DNA of 64,000 bases, taken from contig NZ_JAJPDW010000005.1 in the NCBI RefSeq assembly GCF_021654035.1, positions 156,877 through 220,876 of the forward strand. Reading direction: 5' to 3'. Below are positions 39,858 through 49,500 of this stretch, piece by piece (position 1 is the first letter of the stretch; each line of letters starts with the position of its first letter). Both the position numbers and the translations under genes were made by a program. Under the pieces are notes generated by a model. The model made no database searches and was not told the origin of the DNA. It saw only the letters and a list, made by a program, of their open reading frames with translations. This DNA comes from Microbacterium aurantiacum. Its GTDB lineage: Bacteria > Actinomycetota > Actinomycetes > Actinomycetales > Microbacteriaceae.

Positions 39858-41912
39858 TCAGCCGGTCAGGCCACGACGCTCCAGGAGCGGAACGATCTCG
39901 GCATCCCGTCCTCGGAAGTCGCGATACGCCTCGAGCGGATCCTTCGATCCCCCGACACCCAGCAACCGCTCCCGGAATCGCTCGCCGTTCGCACGCGTCA
40001 GGCCGCCGTTCTCCCGAAACCACTCCACGGTGTCCGCATCGAGGACCTCGCTCCAGATGTACGAGTAGTAGCCGGCGCTGTAGCCGCCGGAGAAGACATG
40101 GGCGAAGTACGTCGAGGAGTATCGGGTGGGAACCGCGGGATCGTCGAGCCCGATGTCCGCCAAGGCGGCGGCTTCGAACGCCTCGACGTCGTCGATCTCC
40201 TCCGCCTGCACCGCCGACAGGGAGTGCCACGCCTGATCGAGCCAGGACGCGGCGAGGTACTCGCTGGTCGCGAAACCCTGGTTGAACTGTTCGCTGGCCG
40301 CGAGGCGCTCGACGACGTCCGACGCGAGTGCCTCGCCCGTGTCGACGTGCTTCGCGTACGAGGCGAGGACCTCCGGCCACGAGATCCACATCTCGTTGAC
40401 CTGACTGGGGAACTCCACGAAGTCGCGGAAGACGTTCGTTCCGGCGAAATGGGGGTACGTCACGGTCGCGAACAGCCCATGGAGCGCGTGCCCGAATTCG
40501 TGGAAGAGCGTCGTGACCTCGTCGAAGCTGAGGAGAGTCGGCCGGCCGGCGCCCGGTCGGACGACGTTGAGGTTGTTCACCACCACCGGTGCAGTTCCGC
40601 GCAGGCCCGACTGATCGACGATCGAGTTCATCCACGCGCCTCCGCGCTTGGTGTCCCGCGTGTAGAGGTCGAGCACGAAGAGACCGAGAGCCGAACCGTC
40701 CTCGTTGAAGACTTCGAAGACGCGCACATCCGGGTGGTACGCGGGGATGTCCGCTCTTTCGGTGAAGCTCACGCCGTACAGCTGCGTCGCGGCGAAGAAC
40801 ACGCCGTCTCGGAGCACCCGTTCGGCCTCGAACCACGGCCGCAGCGCCGCGCGATCGAGGTCATAGGTCGCCGCCCGGACGCGCTCCGCGTAGTACGCCC
40901 AATCGTGGGCGGCCAGTCGGAACGGCGCGGCCTCGGTGTCGATGATCGCCTGAAGTGCGAGCGCCTCCTTGCGGGCGTTCCGCGCGGCGGGTCCGGCGAG
41001 CTCGCGGAGGCGGGCGTGGACCGCCTCGGGCGAGCCGGCGGTCTCATCCGCGGTGATGTACGCCGCGTGCGAGGCGTATCCGAGCAGCTCGGCCCGTCGC
41101 GCGCGGAGGCGGGCGATCTCCAGAACGACGGGACGGTTGTCCCACGCGTTGTCGCGGCGCCCTCGGACGCGGGAGGCCTCCATGATGCGACGCCGGCTCT
41201 CACGATCCGTCAACGAGGACAGGTACGGATGCCCGGTGAAGAGGGTGAGCGTCACCACGAACGCGCCGGAGAGCCCCCGCTCCTCGGCGGCACGGGATGC
41301 GGCAGACAGCTCGCCGTCCGTAAGGCCGTCCAACTGCTCCGCCGAGTCGAAGACGACCGCGAGGTCGTTCGTGTCCGAAAGGAGATTCTTCTCGGATGTG
41401 TTGCTGAGCGTCGACAGGCGCGCGTTGAGCTCGGTCAACGCCTCCTTCTCCGCGGCATCCAGTGACGCACCCGCGTGCGTCATCTCCCGGTAGTGGCGCT
41501 CGACGAGATAGCGCTGCTCCGGGTCGAGGCTCATGTGATCCAGGCCCGCGTGCAGCGTGGAGATCCGACCGTAGAGAGCCGCATCGAGCTGGATCGCGTC
41601 CTGGTGAGCAGACATCAAGGGCGCGAGTTCCGCCTCCACGTCCTGGATCGCGGAAGTCGCATCGGCCGAGGAGACCGTGTAGAAGGCGCGTGCGACATCC
41701 CCCAGGAGCCTTCCGCTGCGCTCCAGCGGGATCATCGTGTTCTCGAACGTCGGCATCGACCGCACCCGGGTGATGGCGTCGATCTCGGCGCGATGCTGCG
41801 CGAACGCGGCATGGAACGCCGGCAGATAATGCTTCGGCTCGATGGCGGGGTAGTCGGGCATCCCGTACGGATGGGGGGAGGGCTGGAGGAGGGGGTTCTC
41901 GGTCGACACCAT
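39858..41912 (-). CDS. dcp: M3 family oligopeptidase (dipeptidyl carboxypeptidase Dcp-like)
   Basis: 684 aa zinc peptidase. Catalytic motif FHEFGHALHG near residue 470 with the downstream Glu helix, MRYDTA-free C-terminal domain ending LEAYRDFRGRDAEIVPLLERRGL. Length and GMPDYPAIEPKHYLPAF start are typical of Dcp/OpdA-like M3A enzymes. Cytoplasmic; degrades peptides. Start ATG 41912, 7 nt after TAGGGT (41920-41925, minus strand), with a TTGGTG -35 (41943-41948) at 17-bp spacing: leaderless. The divergent ArsR-like gene and the operator between them suggest direct control. Confidence 0.93.
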   Translation of the reverse strand: MVSTENPLLQPSPHPYGMPDYPAIEPKHYLPAFHAAFAQHRAEIDAITRVRSMPTFENTMIPLERSGRLLGDVARAFYTVSSADATSAIQDVEAELAPLMSAHQDAIQLDAALYGRISTLHAGLDHMSLDPEQRYLVERHYREMTHAGASLDAAEKEALTELNARLSTLSNTSEKNLLSDTNDLAVVFDSAEQLDGLTDGELSAASRAAEERGLSGAFVVTLTLFTGHPYLSSLTDRESRRRIMEASRVRGRRDNAWDNRPVVLEIARLRARRAELLGYASHAAYITADETAGSPEAVHARLRELAGPAARNARKEALALQAIIDTEAAPFRLAAHDWAYYAERVRAATYDLDRAALRPWFEAERVLRDGVFFAATQLYGVSFTERADIPAYHPDVRVFEVFNEDGSALGLFVLDLYTRDTKRGGAWMNSIVDQSGLRGTAPVVVNNLNVVRPGAGRPTLLSFDEVTTLFHEFGHALHGLFATVTYPHFAGTNVFRDFVEFPSQVNEMWISWPEVLASYAKHVDTGEALASDVVERLAASEQFNQGFATSEYLAASWLDQAWHSLSAVQAEEIDDVEAFEAAALADIGLDDPAVPTRYSSTYFAHVFSGGYSAGYYSYIWSEVLDADTVEWFRENGGLTRANGERFRERLLGVGGSKDPLEAYRDFRGRDAEIVPLLERRGLTG

Positions 41913-41942
41913 GCGCTCCACCCTAGGTCTCCTGAGGTCGAT

Positions 41943-41998
41943 CACCAAGGACTGTTTGCAAACAGAGTCTTGCAAAGACTTGTTTGCACCTCTACGCT
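41943..41998. promoter_or_regulatory. Divergent dcp/regulator promoters with three phased TTGCA-core boxes
   Basis: Box 1 is the perfect palindrome GTTTGCAAAC (41954-41963), box 2 TCTTGCAAAGA (41968-41978), box 3 GTTTGCA (41982-41988). Their GC centres lie at 41958.5, 41972.5 and 41986.5, exactly 14 bp apart. Box 2 contains the -35 TTGCAA (41970-41975) of the regulator, 17 bp from -10 TACGCT (41993-41998), which is 6 nt before its ATG. On the other side the dcp -35/-10 pair abuts box 1. Likely operator for the ArsR-like protein. Confidence 0.65.
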
Positions 41999-42004
41999 TG
42001 ACGC

Positions 42005-42631
42005 ATGGACACCTCGGATCACGACGACGCGGCGCGGAGTGCGGCGCGCCACGAGCAGGGCCGTGTGCTGGACACCAGCGCCCTGCGGGCCCTCGCCCAC
42101 CCCCTGCGGGTTCGGATGTACGACATCCTGAGCCAATACGGCCCGCAGACCTCATCGTCGCTCGCCGCCCGGCTGGGGGAGTCCAGCGGTTCCATGAGCT
42201 ACCACCTGAGGGCGCTCGCCAAGCACGACCTCATTCGTGAGATTCCCAACCGCGGCACCGTTCGGGAGCGATGGTGGGAACGCCCACCCGGGGGCGTCAC
42301 ACTGGGCCCCGTCGAAGCAGCCGGCACACCCGCAGGTCGAGCGGCCGCGCAACTCGTCACGCACGAGGTGATGCGCAACCGGAATCAGCAACTCGCGGAC
42401 TTTCTCACCAGCGGCATCCATGACGAGGACGAGACGTGGCGGGATACCGCACTCGTCTCCACCGCCACGACCCGCATGACGCCGGCCCAGACCGCGCTCC
42501 TGCGCGGACGCATCATGGCGCTCATCGACGATGCCGTGGACACGTACCGCGATCAGACCGGCGACGATGTGCGTCCGGTGACCATCCGCGCGGACATCTT
42601 CCCGCTCCCCGACCTCGGAGGCGACGCATGA
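42005..42631 (+). CDS. ArsR-like winged-helix transcriptional regulator
   Basis: 208 aa. HTH of the ArsR/HTH_20 type at residues about 20-95: LDTSALRALAHPLRVRMYDIL, then SSLAARLGESSGSMSYHLRAL (recognition helix) and the wing around REIPNRGTVRERWWE. The C-terminal ~100 residues are helical with no metal-binding Cys pair, so it is not a classical arsenic/zinc sensor; ligand unknown. Leaderless ATG at 42005. It probably autoregulates and controls dcp through the boxes between them. Its stop overlaps the next small gene (ATGA). Confidence 0.88.
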   Translation: MDTSDHDDAARSAARHEQGRVLDTSALRALAHPLRVRMYDILSQYGPQTSSSLAARLGESSGSMSYHLRALAKHDLIREIPNRGTVRERWWERPPGGVTLGPVEAAGTPAGRAAAQLVTHEVMRNRNQQLADFLTSGIHDEDETWRDTALVSTATTRMTPAQTALLRGRIMALIDDAVDTYRDQTGDDVRPVTIRADIFPLPDLGGDA

Positions 42632-42834
42632 CCACTCTCACCGCACCGCACCGCATCCCCGGCCTCTCGCTACCGGACCGGGCGCTCCTCGACGTGGCCC
42701 GACGGCTGGAGGCCTACGTCGCACGTCGCGCACATCGCGACCGCGAGGGCGCGCGCGAGGCCGCCGAAGCGGCATACGCCGAGCTCCGGGCAGCCGCCCG
42801 GGCGTCGGGCGCGCTCGGGCTCCTCCCGCGCTGA
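42628..42834 (+). CDS. Small helical protein of unknown function (68 aa)
   Basis: 68 aa, Arg/Ala-rich, almost entirely predicted helix: LLDVARRLEAYVARRAHRDRE and EAAYAELRAAARASGAL. No known domain recognised. ATG 42628 overlaps the stop of the ArsR-like gene by 4 nt, so the two are translationally coupled; a role with the regulator is inference. Convergent with the 82-aa gene, 8 nt apart. Confidence 0.65.
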   Translation: MTTLTAPHRIPGLSLPDRALLDVARRLEAYVARRAHRDREGAREAAEAAYAELRAAARASGALGLLPR

Positions 42835-42842
42835 GCAGCCGC

Positions 42843-43091
42843 TCAGGCGAAGTCGTCCTCGTCGTCGTGCCGCACGACCGCGGTGCCGTCATCGTCCAGC
42901 TCGACGATGACTCCGGTGTCGAGTTCCGCGATCGGACGCCCCTCCAGCCACGTCAGCGTCCAGCGAGGGCGAGGCTGACCGAGGTTATCGACGGGCAGGA
43001 GCGCGTCGACCCCCTGGATGCCGTCGCGCAATGCCGCCGGCACCGCCTGGGGCGGCTCGTCTCCGGATGTCCAGCGCGTACCGACCTGCAT
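42843..43091 (-). CDS. Conserved small acidic protein downstream of valS
   Basis: 82 aa, starts MQVGTRWTSGDEPPQAVPAALRDG and ends in an acidic run HDDEDDFA; RWTLTWLEGRPIAELD suggests a small beta-rich fold. No family name recognised. GGAGG lies inside the valS 3' end and the ATG follows the valS stop by one base, so it is co-transcribed and probably coupled with valS. Function unknown. Confidence 0.75.
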   Translation of the reverse strand: MQVGTRWTSGDEPPQAVPAALRDGIQGVDALLPVDNLGQPRPRWTLTWLEGRPIAELDTGVIVELDDDGTAVVRHDDEDDFA

Positions 43092-43092
43092 C

Positions 43093-45672
43093 TCACACCT
43101 CCGTCTGCGCGAGCTCGATGCCGACCACGGCGGTCGCCTCGCCCTCGATGAACTCGATCTCCTCGATGCGTCCGACGGCCTTGAGGTCGCCTTCCGCCGA
43201 CGCGAGCGCCCGCAGCGCAGCCGGTGCGCCCGCGATGACCGCTCGCCGAACCGGGGTCTTCTGCGAGGCCTTCGCCTCGGTCTTCGCACGACGGATGCCG
43301 ACGAGCGCCTCCCCGACGGCGGAGAGCACCGCGGGGTCACCGGCGACGCCGGACTCCACCGGCCAGGCCGCACGGTGCACGGAGCCTTCGTTGAACCACG
43401 ACCAGGCTTCCTCCGCCGCGAACGCCAGGACCGGCGCGAACAGACGCAGGAGCGTCGAGAGTGCGGTGCGCAGGGCGGCGACCGCCGACGCCTGTCCGGG
43501 GTGGCCGGCGTCGTACGCGCGCTCCTTCACGACCTCGAGGTAGTCGTCGCAGAACGTCCAGAAGAACGCCTCCGTGACCTCCAGCGCCCGCGCGTGGTCG
43601 TACGCCTCGAACGCGCGGGTCGCCTCGCGGACCACCTCGTCCAGCGTCGCGAGCATCGAGACGTCGATCGGCTCGGTCGCGATTCCGCCTTCGTCCGTCG
43701 GGAACGACAGGACGAACTTCGCCGCGTTCAGGACCTTGATGGCGAGCCGGCGACCGATCTTCACCTGCGTCGGGTTCTGCGGATCGAAGGCCGCATCGGC
43801 GCCGAGCCGGCTGGACGCCGCCCAGTAGCGCACGGCATCCGTTCCGTGCTGGTCCAGGATGTCGGCCGGGGTGACGACGTTGCCCTTCGACTTCGACATC
43901 TTCTTGCGGTCCGGGTCCACGATGAACCCCGAGATCGCGGCATCCGACCAGGGAGCACGATCGTCCTCCAGGGCGCTGCGGAGCATCGTCGAGAACAGCC
44001 AGGTCCGGATGATGTCCTGACCCTGCGGGCGGAGATCGAAGGGGGCCACGGTCTCCCAGAGCTCGGGGTCGCGCTCCCATCCACCGGCCAGCTGAGGGGT
44101 GAGAGACGAGGTCGCCCAGGTGTCGAAGATGTCGCGTTCCGCGTCGAACCCGCCGGGCACGCCGCGCTGATCCGCGGAGTATCCGGACGGAACGTCGATC
44201 GTCGGGTCGATCGGCAGGTCCGCCACGTTCGGGACGAGCACCCGCGCGTAGTCGCGCTCACCGGCGTCGTCGAGGGCGTACCAGACCGGGATCGGCACAC
44301 CGAAGAAGCGCTGACGGGACACCAGCCAGTCACCGGTCAGCCCGTTGGTCCAGTTCTCGTAGCGCACCCGCATGAAGTCCGGGTGCCAGGACATCCCCGC
44401 GCCGAGGGCGATGAGCTTCTCGCGCAGCTCCGCGTCGCGCGCCCCGTTGCGGAGGTACCACTGACGCGTGGAGACGATCTCGAGGGGACGGTCGCCCTTT
44501 TCGAAGAATTTCACCGGGTGCGAGAACGGCGCCGACACGGCGCGCAGCTCACCGCTGTCCTGCAGCAGCTCCACGATCCGCTTCTTCGCGCTGAACACCG
44601 TCTTCCCAGCGAGCTCGGCGTACGCCGCCAGGCCCGTCTCGGAGACGATCGCATCCGGTGCATCGGCGATCACGCGACCGTCGGCTCCGAGGATGGTGCG
44701 GTTGGGAAGATCCAGCTCCCGCCACCAGATGATGTCGGTGACGTCGCCGAAGGTGCAGATCATCGCGATGCCCGAGCCCTTGTCGATCTGGGCCAGCGGG
44801 TGGGCGAGCACCGGCACCTCGACGTCGAACAGCGGTGTGCGCACGGTGGTCCCGAAGTACGGCGCGTACCGTTCGTCTTCGGGGTTGGCCACGAGGGCGA
44901 CGCACGCCGGGAGCAGCTCCGGCCGGGTGGTCTCGATCTCGATGTCGCCCGAGCCGTCGCTCTTGGCGAACGCGATGCGGTGATACGAGGCCTGCTGATC
45001 GCGGTCCTCCAGCTCGGCCTGCGCGATGGCGGAGCGGAAGTCGATGTCCCACAGCGTCGGGGCGAGGGCCTGGTACGCCTCGCCCCGCTCGAGGTTGCGC
45101 AGGAACGCGAGCTGGCTCGTGCGGATCGTGTCGTCGGAGATGGTCCGGTAGGTCTGCGTCCAGTCGACCGAGAGGCCCAGCTGACGGAAGAGGTCCTCGA
45201 AGGTCTTCTCATCCTCGACGGTGAGTCGCTCGCACAGCTCGATGAAGTTCCGGCGGCTGATCGGGACCTGGTCCGCGGCACGGCTGGACTTGTTGTCCCC
45301 GCCCTCAAACGGCGGGGTGAAATCAGGGGTGTAGGGGAGCGAGGGATCGCAGCGCACCCCGTAGTAGTTCTGCACGCGGCGTTCGGTGGGCAGACCGTTG
45401 TCGTCCCAGCCCATGGGGTAGAACACCGTCTTGCCGCGCATCCGCTCGAATCGGGCCTTCAGGTCGGTGTGGGTGAAGGAGAAGACGTGACCGATGTGCA
45501 GGGATCCGGACGCCGTCGGCGGCGGGGTGTCGATCGAATAGACGCCGTCCCGACCCGAGGCGACCGCGGCCGCGCGATCGAAGAGGTAGGTTCCGGCATC
45601 CGACCAGGTCCGGTCCCATTTCGACTCGAGGCCCTCCAGGGCGGGCTTGTCGGGGATCTGCGCTTCGGCCAT
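43093..45672 (-). CDS. valS: Valyl-tRNA synthetase
   Basis: 859 aa class I aminoacyl-tRNA synthetase. HIGH motif in GSLHIGHVFSF near residue 48 and KMSKSKGNVV near residue 590; CP1 editing domain between them; anticodon-binding domain at the C-terminus. ATG 45672 (MAEAQIPDKPALEGLESKWD) with GAGGAG upstream is preferred over an in-frame upstream ATG. TAGAAT on the minus strand (45734-45739) is a likely -10. No T-box was seen upstream, unlike ileS. Followed at 1 nt by the 82-aa gene. Confidence 0.96.
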   Translation of the reverse strand: MAEAQIPDKPALEGLESKWDRTWSDAGTYLFDRAAAVASGRDGVYSIDTPPPTASGSLHIGHVFSFTHTDLKARFERMRGKTVFYPMGWDDNGLPTERRVQNYYGVRCDPSLPYTPDFTPPFEGGDNKSSRAADQVPISRRNFIELCERLTVEDEKTFEDLFRQLGLSVDWTQTYRTISDDTIRTSQLAFLRNLERGEAYQALAPTLWDIDFRSAIAQAELEDRDQQASYHRIAFAKSDGSGDIEIETTRPELLPACVALVANPEDERYAPYFGTTVRTPLFDVEVPVLAHPLAQIDKGSGIAMICTFGDVTDIIWWRELDLPNRTILGADGRVIADAPDAIVSETGLAAYAELAGKTVFSAKKRIVELLQDSGELRAVSAPFSHPVKFFEKGDRPLEIVSTRQWYLRNGARDAELREKLIALGAGMSWHPDFMRVRYENWTNGLTGDWLVSRQRFFGVPIPVWYALDDAGERDYARVLVPNVADLPIDPTIDVPSGYSADQRGVPGGFDAERDIFDTWATSSLTPQLAGGWERDPELWETVAPFDLRPQGQDIIRTWLFSTMLRSALEDDRAPWSDAAISGFIVDPDRKKMSKSKGNVVTPADILDQHGTDAVRYWAASSRLGADAAFDPQNPTQVKIGRRLAIKVLNAAKFVLSFPTDEGGIATEPIDVSMLATLDEVVREATRAFEAYDHARALEVTEAFFWTFCDDYLEVVKERAYDAGHPGQASAVAALRTALSTLLRLFAPVLAFAAEEAWSWFNEGSVHRAAWPVESGVAGDPAVLSAVGEALVGIRRAKTEAKASQKTPVRRAVIAGAPAALRALASAEGDLKAVGRIEEIEFIEGEATAVVGIELAQTEV

Positions 45673-45749
45673 GGTGCTCCTCGAGCGATATGTGCGGCAC
45701 TGTGTGAGCGTGCCTGAGTGTGGGACGCACCCGATTCTACGGGAGCACA

Positions 45750-46409
45750 ATGGTCGGCATGCCGCGCTTCCCGCCCCTCCCGCCGGACTTCCGTCTGCGG
45801 ACGCCACGCGCCGTCCTGCGCCCTCTGGAGGAGGGGGATGCCGATGCGCTCCACGCCGTTCTGGGCGACGCCGTCGCGATGACCGCGTACGAGGGCCCCT
45901 TCACCCCTGCGGAGACCCGGGAATGGGTCCGGCGGCAACGCGAAAGGTACCTCCGCGACGGGGCGGGACTCTGGGCGCTCATCTCCCGTGAGACCGGTGA
46001 GGTCCTCGGCGACGCCGGGATCACCCGGCAGCGTATCGAGGACGACGAGGTGTGGGAGGTCGGCTACCACCTCGTCCGGAGCGCCTGGGGTCGCGGCCTC
46101 GCCGCGGAGGCCGCCGCGGAGGCGGTGGATTGGGCGTTCGGCCACGACGGCGTGGAGAGCGTCCATGCCAAAGTCCGCGACACGAATCTGCGATCGATGA
46201 ACGTCGCGATCCGCGTGGGGATGACCGTGCGTCGTCGATTCGAGGTCGTCTACCGCGGGGTCCGCATGCCGCACCTGGACTTCGCGGTCTCCCGCGCCGA
46301 GTGGTCGGCCGCGCAGGCGCAGCACGGACGCACTAGAATCGACCGCACAGACATCGATCCGGCCATCACCGGGGAGTCTTCGGAAGAACAGGGCGCCAGC
46401 CCCCAGTAG
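45750..46409 (+). CDS. GNAT family N-acetyltransferase (RimJ/RimL-like)
   Basis: 219 aa. Acetyl-CoA-dependent transferase of the Acetyltransf_3 type: LRTPRAVLRPLEEGDADAL at the N-terminus, GYHLVRSAWGRGLAAEAAAEA (the Q/RxxGxG/A acetyl-CoA loop), and VHAKVRDTNLRSMNVAIRVGM. Substrate unknown. ATG 45750 preferred, with GGGAG 5 nt upstream. The last ~20 codons (IDRTDIDPAITGESSEEQGASPQ split by function) are encoded by the 5' part of the ileS T-box, so the C-terminal tail is constrained by RNA rather than by enzyme function. Confidence 0.87.
   Translation: MVGMPRFPPLPPDFRLRTPRAVLRPLEEGDADALHAVLGDAVAMTAYEGPFTPAETREWVRRQRERYLRDGAGLWALISRETGEVLGDAGITRQRIEDDEVWEVGYHLVRSAWGRGLAAEAAAEAVDWAFGHDGVESVHAKVRDTNLRSMNVAIRVGMTVRRRFEVVYRGVRMPHLDFAVSRAEWSAAQAQHGRTRIDRTDIDPAITGESSEEQGASPQ
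46334..46339 (+). promoter_or_regulatory. Likely -10 element for the T-box/ileS transcript
   Basis: TAGAAT inside the GNAT coding sequence. Transcription from about 46346 would start just before T-box stem I. No good -35 is visible. Confidence 0.5.
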
Positions 46410-46535
46410 AACCGAACGGGTCAGGCCCGTCACAGCCGCAGTGAAAGTGGGTGGGTGTTCCCGCCAAGGCAGGGTGGTACCGCGGCTCGCGAGAGTCGTC
46501 CCGGCGTGATCCGTCCGTCCGGCTGCGAGAGTGCG
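46346..46535 (+). promoter_or_regulatory. Isoleucine T-box riboswitch (translational type) upstream of ileS
   Basis: The T-box sequence AAGGCAGGGTGGTACCGCG is at 46466-46484, the hallmark that pairs with uncharged tRNA acceptor ends. Upstream, a short stem I carries a candidate Ile specifier codon ATC (46365-46367). Downstream there is no U-run terminator. Instead CTCGC (46486-46490) can pair with GCGAG (46525-46529), overlapping the GAGAG Shine-Dalgarno of ileS, which fits the translation-controlling actinobacterial ileS T-box class. The first ~64 nt lie inside the GNAT gene. Confidence 0.88.
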
Positions 46536-49500
46536 ATGACCTACCCACAGAATTCCGACGAACCCGTCGTCCCCAGCCCGCGTCTGCCCGAGATCGAGGC
46601 CGACACGCTCGCCTTCTGGCGGAGCGATGACACCTTCCGCGCCTCGATCGCCGCGCGCGAAGGCGCTCCGGAATGGGTGTTCTACGACGGCCCCCCGTTC
46701 GCCAACGGACTTCCGCACTACGGCCACCTGCTCACCGGCTACGCGAAAGACCTCTTCCCCCGCTTCCAGACCATGCGCGGCAAGCGGGTGGACCGCGTCT
46801 TCGGCTGGGACACCCACGGCCTTCCGGCCGAGCTCGAGGCGATGAAGCAGCTCGGCATCACGGAGAAGAGCGAGATCGAGCAGATGGGGATCGCGACCTT
46901 CAACGCGAAGGCGCGCGACTCGGTGCTGGCCTACACGCGCGAGTGGGAGGACTACGTCACCCGTCAGGCGCGCTGGGTGGATTTCGAGCGCGGCTACAAG
47001 ACGCTGGACACCGGATACATGGAGTCCGTGCTCTGGGCGTTCAAGAGCCTGTACGACAAAGGGCTGGCCTACGAGGGCTACCGGGTCCTTCCGTACTGCT
47101 GGCGCGATGAGACCCCGCTCTCCAGCCACGAGCTGCGCATGGACGACGACGTCTACAAGACCCGCCAGGATCCCTCCGTCACGGTGACATTCCCCCTCGT
47201 CGGAGCGAAGGCCGAAGCCCTCGGGCTCACCGCGGTGCGCGCACTCGCCTGGACCACGACCCCGTGGACCCTGCCGACCAACCTCGCCCTGGCCGTCGGC
47301 CCGGACATCGTCTACGCGGTGGTGCCCGGAGGACCGCTGGGCGCCGCCGACGTCCACCGAGACGGCGCCGGGCACCCCGATGAAGCGATCGAGGCGACGG
47401 CGCACGAGTACCTGCTCGCCGAAGACCTGCTCGCCGGGTATGCGAAGGATCTGGGCTACGAGACCGCCGAAGAGGCGCGGGCCGCCGTCACCCGCACGGT
47501 CCGCGGCGCCGATCTCGACGGCGTGTCGTACGACCGCCTGTTCGACTACTACGCGGATGCCGAGACCTGGGGCACCGGTTCGGCATGGCGGATCCTCGTC
47601 GACGACTACGTCACCACGACCGACGGCACCGGCATCGTCCACCAGGCACCCGCGTACGGCGAGGACGACCAACGGGTCGCCGAGGCCGCCGGGATCCCGA
47701 CGATCCTCTCCCTCGACGACGGCGGACGATTCCTCCCCGCCGTCGAGGATGTGGCGGGCCGGCTCTGGATGGACGCCAACCGCCCGCTCATCCGGATCCT
47801 CCGCGACGCCGGCCGTCTCCTGCGCGAAGCCAGCTACGAGCACTCCTACCCCCACTGCTGGCGCTGCCGGAACCCCCTGATCTACAAGGCCGTGTCCAGC
47901 TGGTTCGTCCGGGTCACCGAGATCAAGGACCGCCTGCTGGAGGTCAACGAGCAGATCACGTGGGCTCCCGAGAACGTCAAGCACGGGCAGTTCGGCAAGT
48001 GGCTCGAAGGCGCGCGCGACTGGTCCATCAGCCGCAACCGCTACTGGGGGTCGCCGATCCCGATCTGGAAGAGCGACGACCCGGCGTATCCGCGCGTCGA
48101 CGCCTACGGGTCGCTGGAGGAGCTCGAACGCGACTTCGGAGACCTGCCGCGGAACGAGGCCGGCGAGGTCGACCTCCATCGGCCGTACATCGACGCGTTG
48201 ACGCGGCCCAACCCCGACGACCCCACGGGCCGGTCGCGCATGCGCCGGATCGAGGACGTCTTCGACGTCTGGTTCGACTCGGGTTCGATGCCCTACGCGC
48301 AGGTGCACTACCCGTTCGAGAACCGCGACTGGTTCGACGAGCATTCGCCCGCCGATTTCATCGTCGAGTACATCGGCCAGACGCGCGGGTGGTTCTACGT
48401 CATGCACGTGCTCTCGGTGGCCCTGTTCGAAAGGCCGGCGTTCACGGGAGTCAGCTGCCACGGCATCGTGCTGGGCAGCGACGGGCAGAAGATGTCGAAG
48501 TCGCTGCGCAACTACCCCGACGTGTCGGAGGTCTTCGACCGTGACGGGTCGGATGCCATGCGATGGTTCCTGATGTCGAGCTCCGTCCTGCGCGGAGGCA
48601 ACCTCGTCGTGACCGAGGAGGGGATCCGCGCCGGTGTCCGGGAGTTCCTCCTGCCCCTGTGGAACGCGTGGTATTTCTTCGCCACCTACGCCAACGCGGC
48701 CGGGGGCGCGGACGGCTCGGGCTACACCGCGACATGGCGGACGGACTCGACCGACGTGCTCGACCGGTACATCCTGGCTCTCTGCGGCGACCTCGTCACC
48801 GCGGTCGCCGCAGACCTCGAGGCCCTCGATTCCACCAGTGCGGCCGAGAAGCTCCGCGACTTCACCGAGGCCCTCACCAACTGGTACATCCGCCGCTCCC
48901 GCGATCGGTTCTGGGAAGGCGTGGGCGAAGACCCGACCAGTCGCGACGCGTTCGACACGCTGTACACGGTGCTCGAGACCGTGACTCGCGTCGCGGCGCC
49001 CCTCATCCCGCTGATCGCCGAGCGCATCTGGCAGGGCCTCACGGGCGGGCGTAGCGTCCACCTCCAGGACTGGCCGGATGCCGCCGCATTCGCCCCGGCA
49101 TCCGACATCCGTCGTGCGATGGATGCCGTCCGTGATGTCTCGCGGGTGGCCAACGCCCTGCGGAAGAAGGAGGGCAAGCGGGTGCGGCTGCCCCTGCCGC
49201 GCCTGACCGTCGTCCTCCCCGACGCGGCCGCGCTCGCGCAGTTCGAGGCGATCATCCGCGACGAGCTGAACGTGAAGACCGTCGCACTCGCCGACCTCAC
49301 CGACGGCACCGCGGGGGAGTACGGCATCACCCATCGCCTCTCCGTCAACGCACGCGCCGCCGGACCGCGTCTCGGGAAGAACGTCCAGCAGGTGATCCGC
49401 GCCGCGAAGGCCGGCGACTGGACCGAGGACGACGGCGTCGTCACGGCCGGGGGGATCCGACTGGAGCCGACGGAGTACGACCTCGTCCTCGAGACCACGG

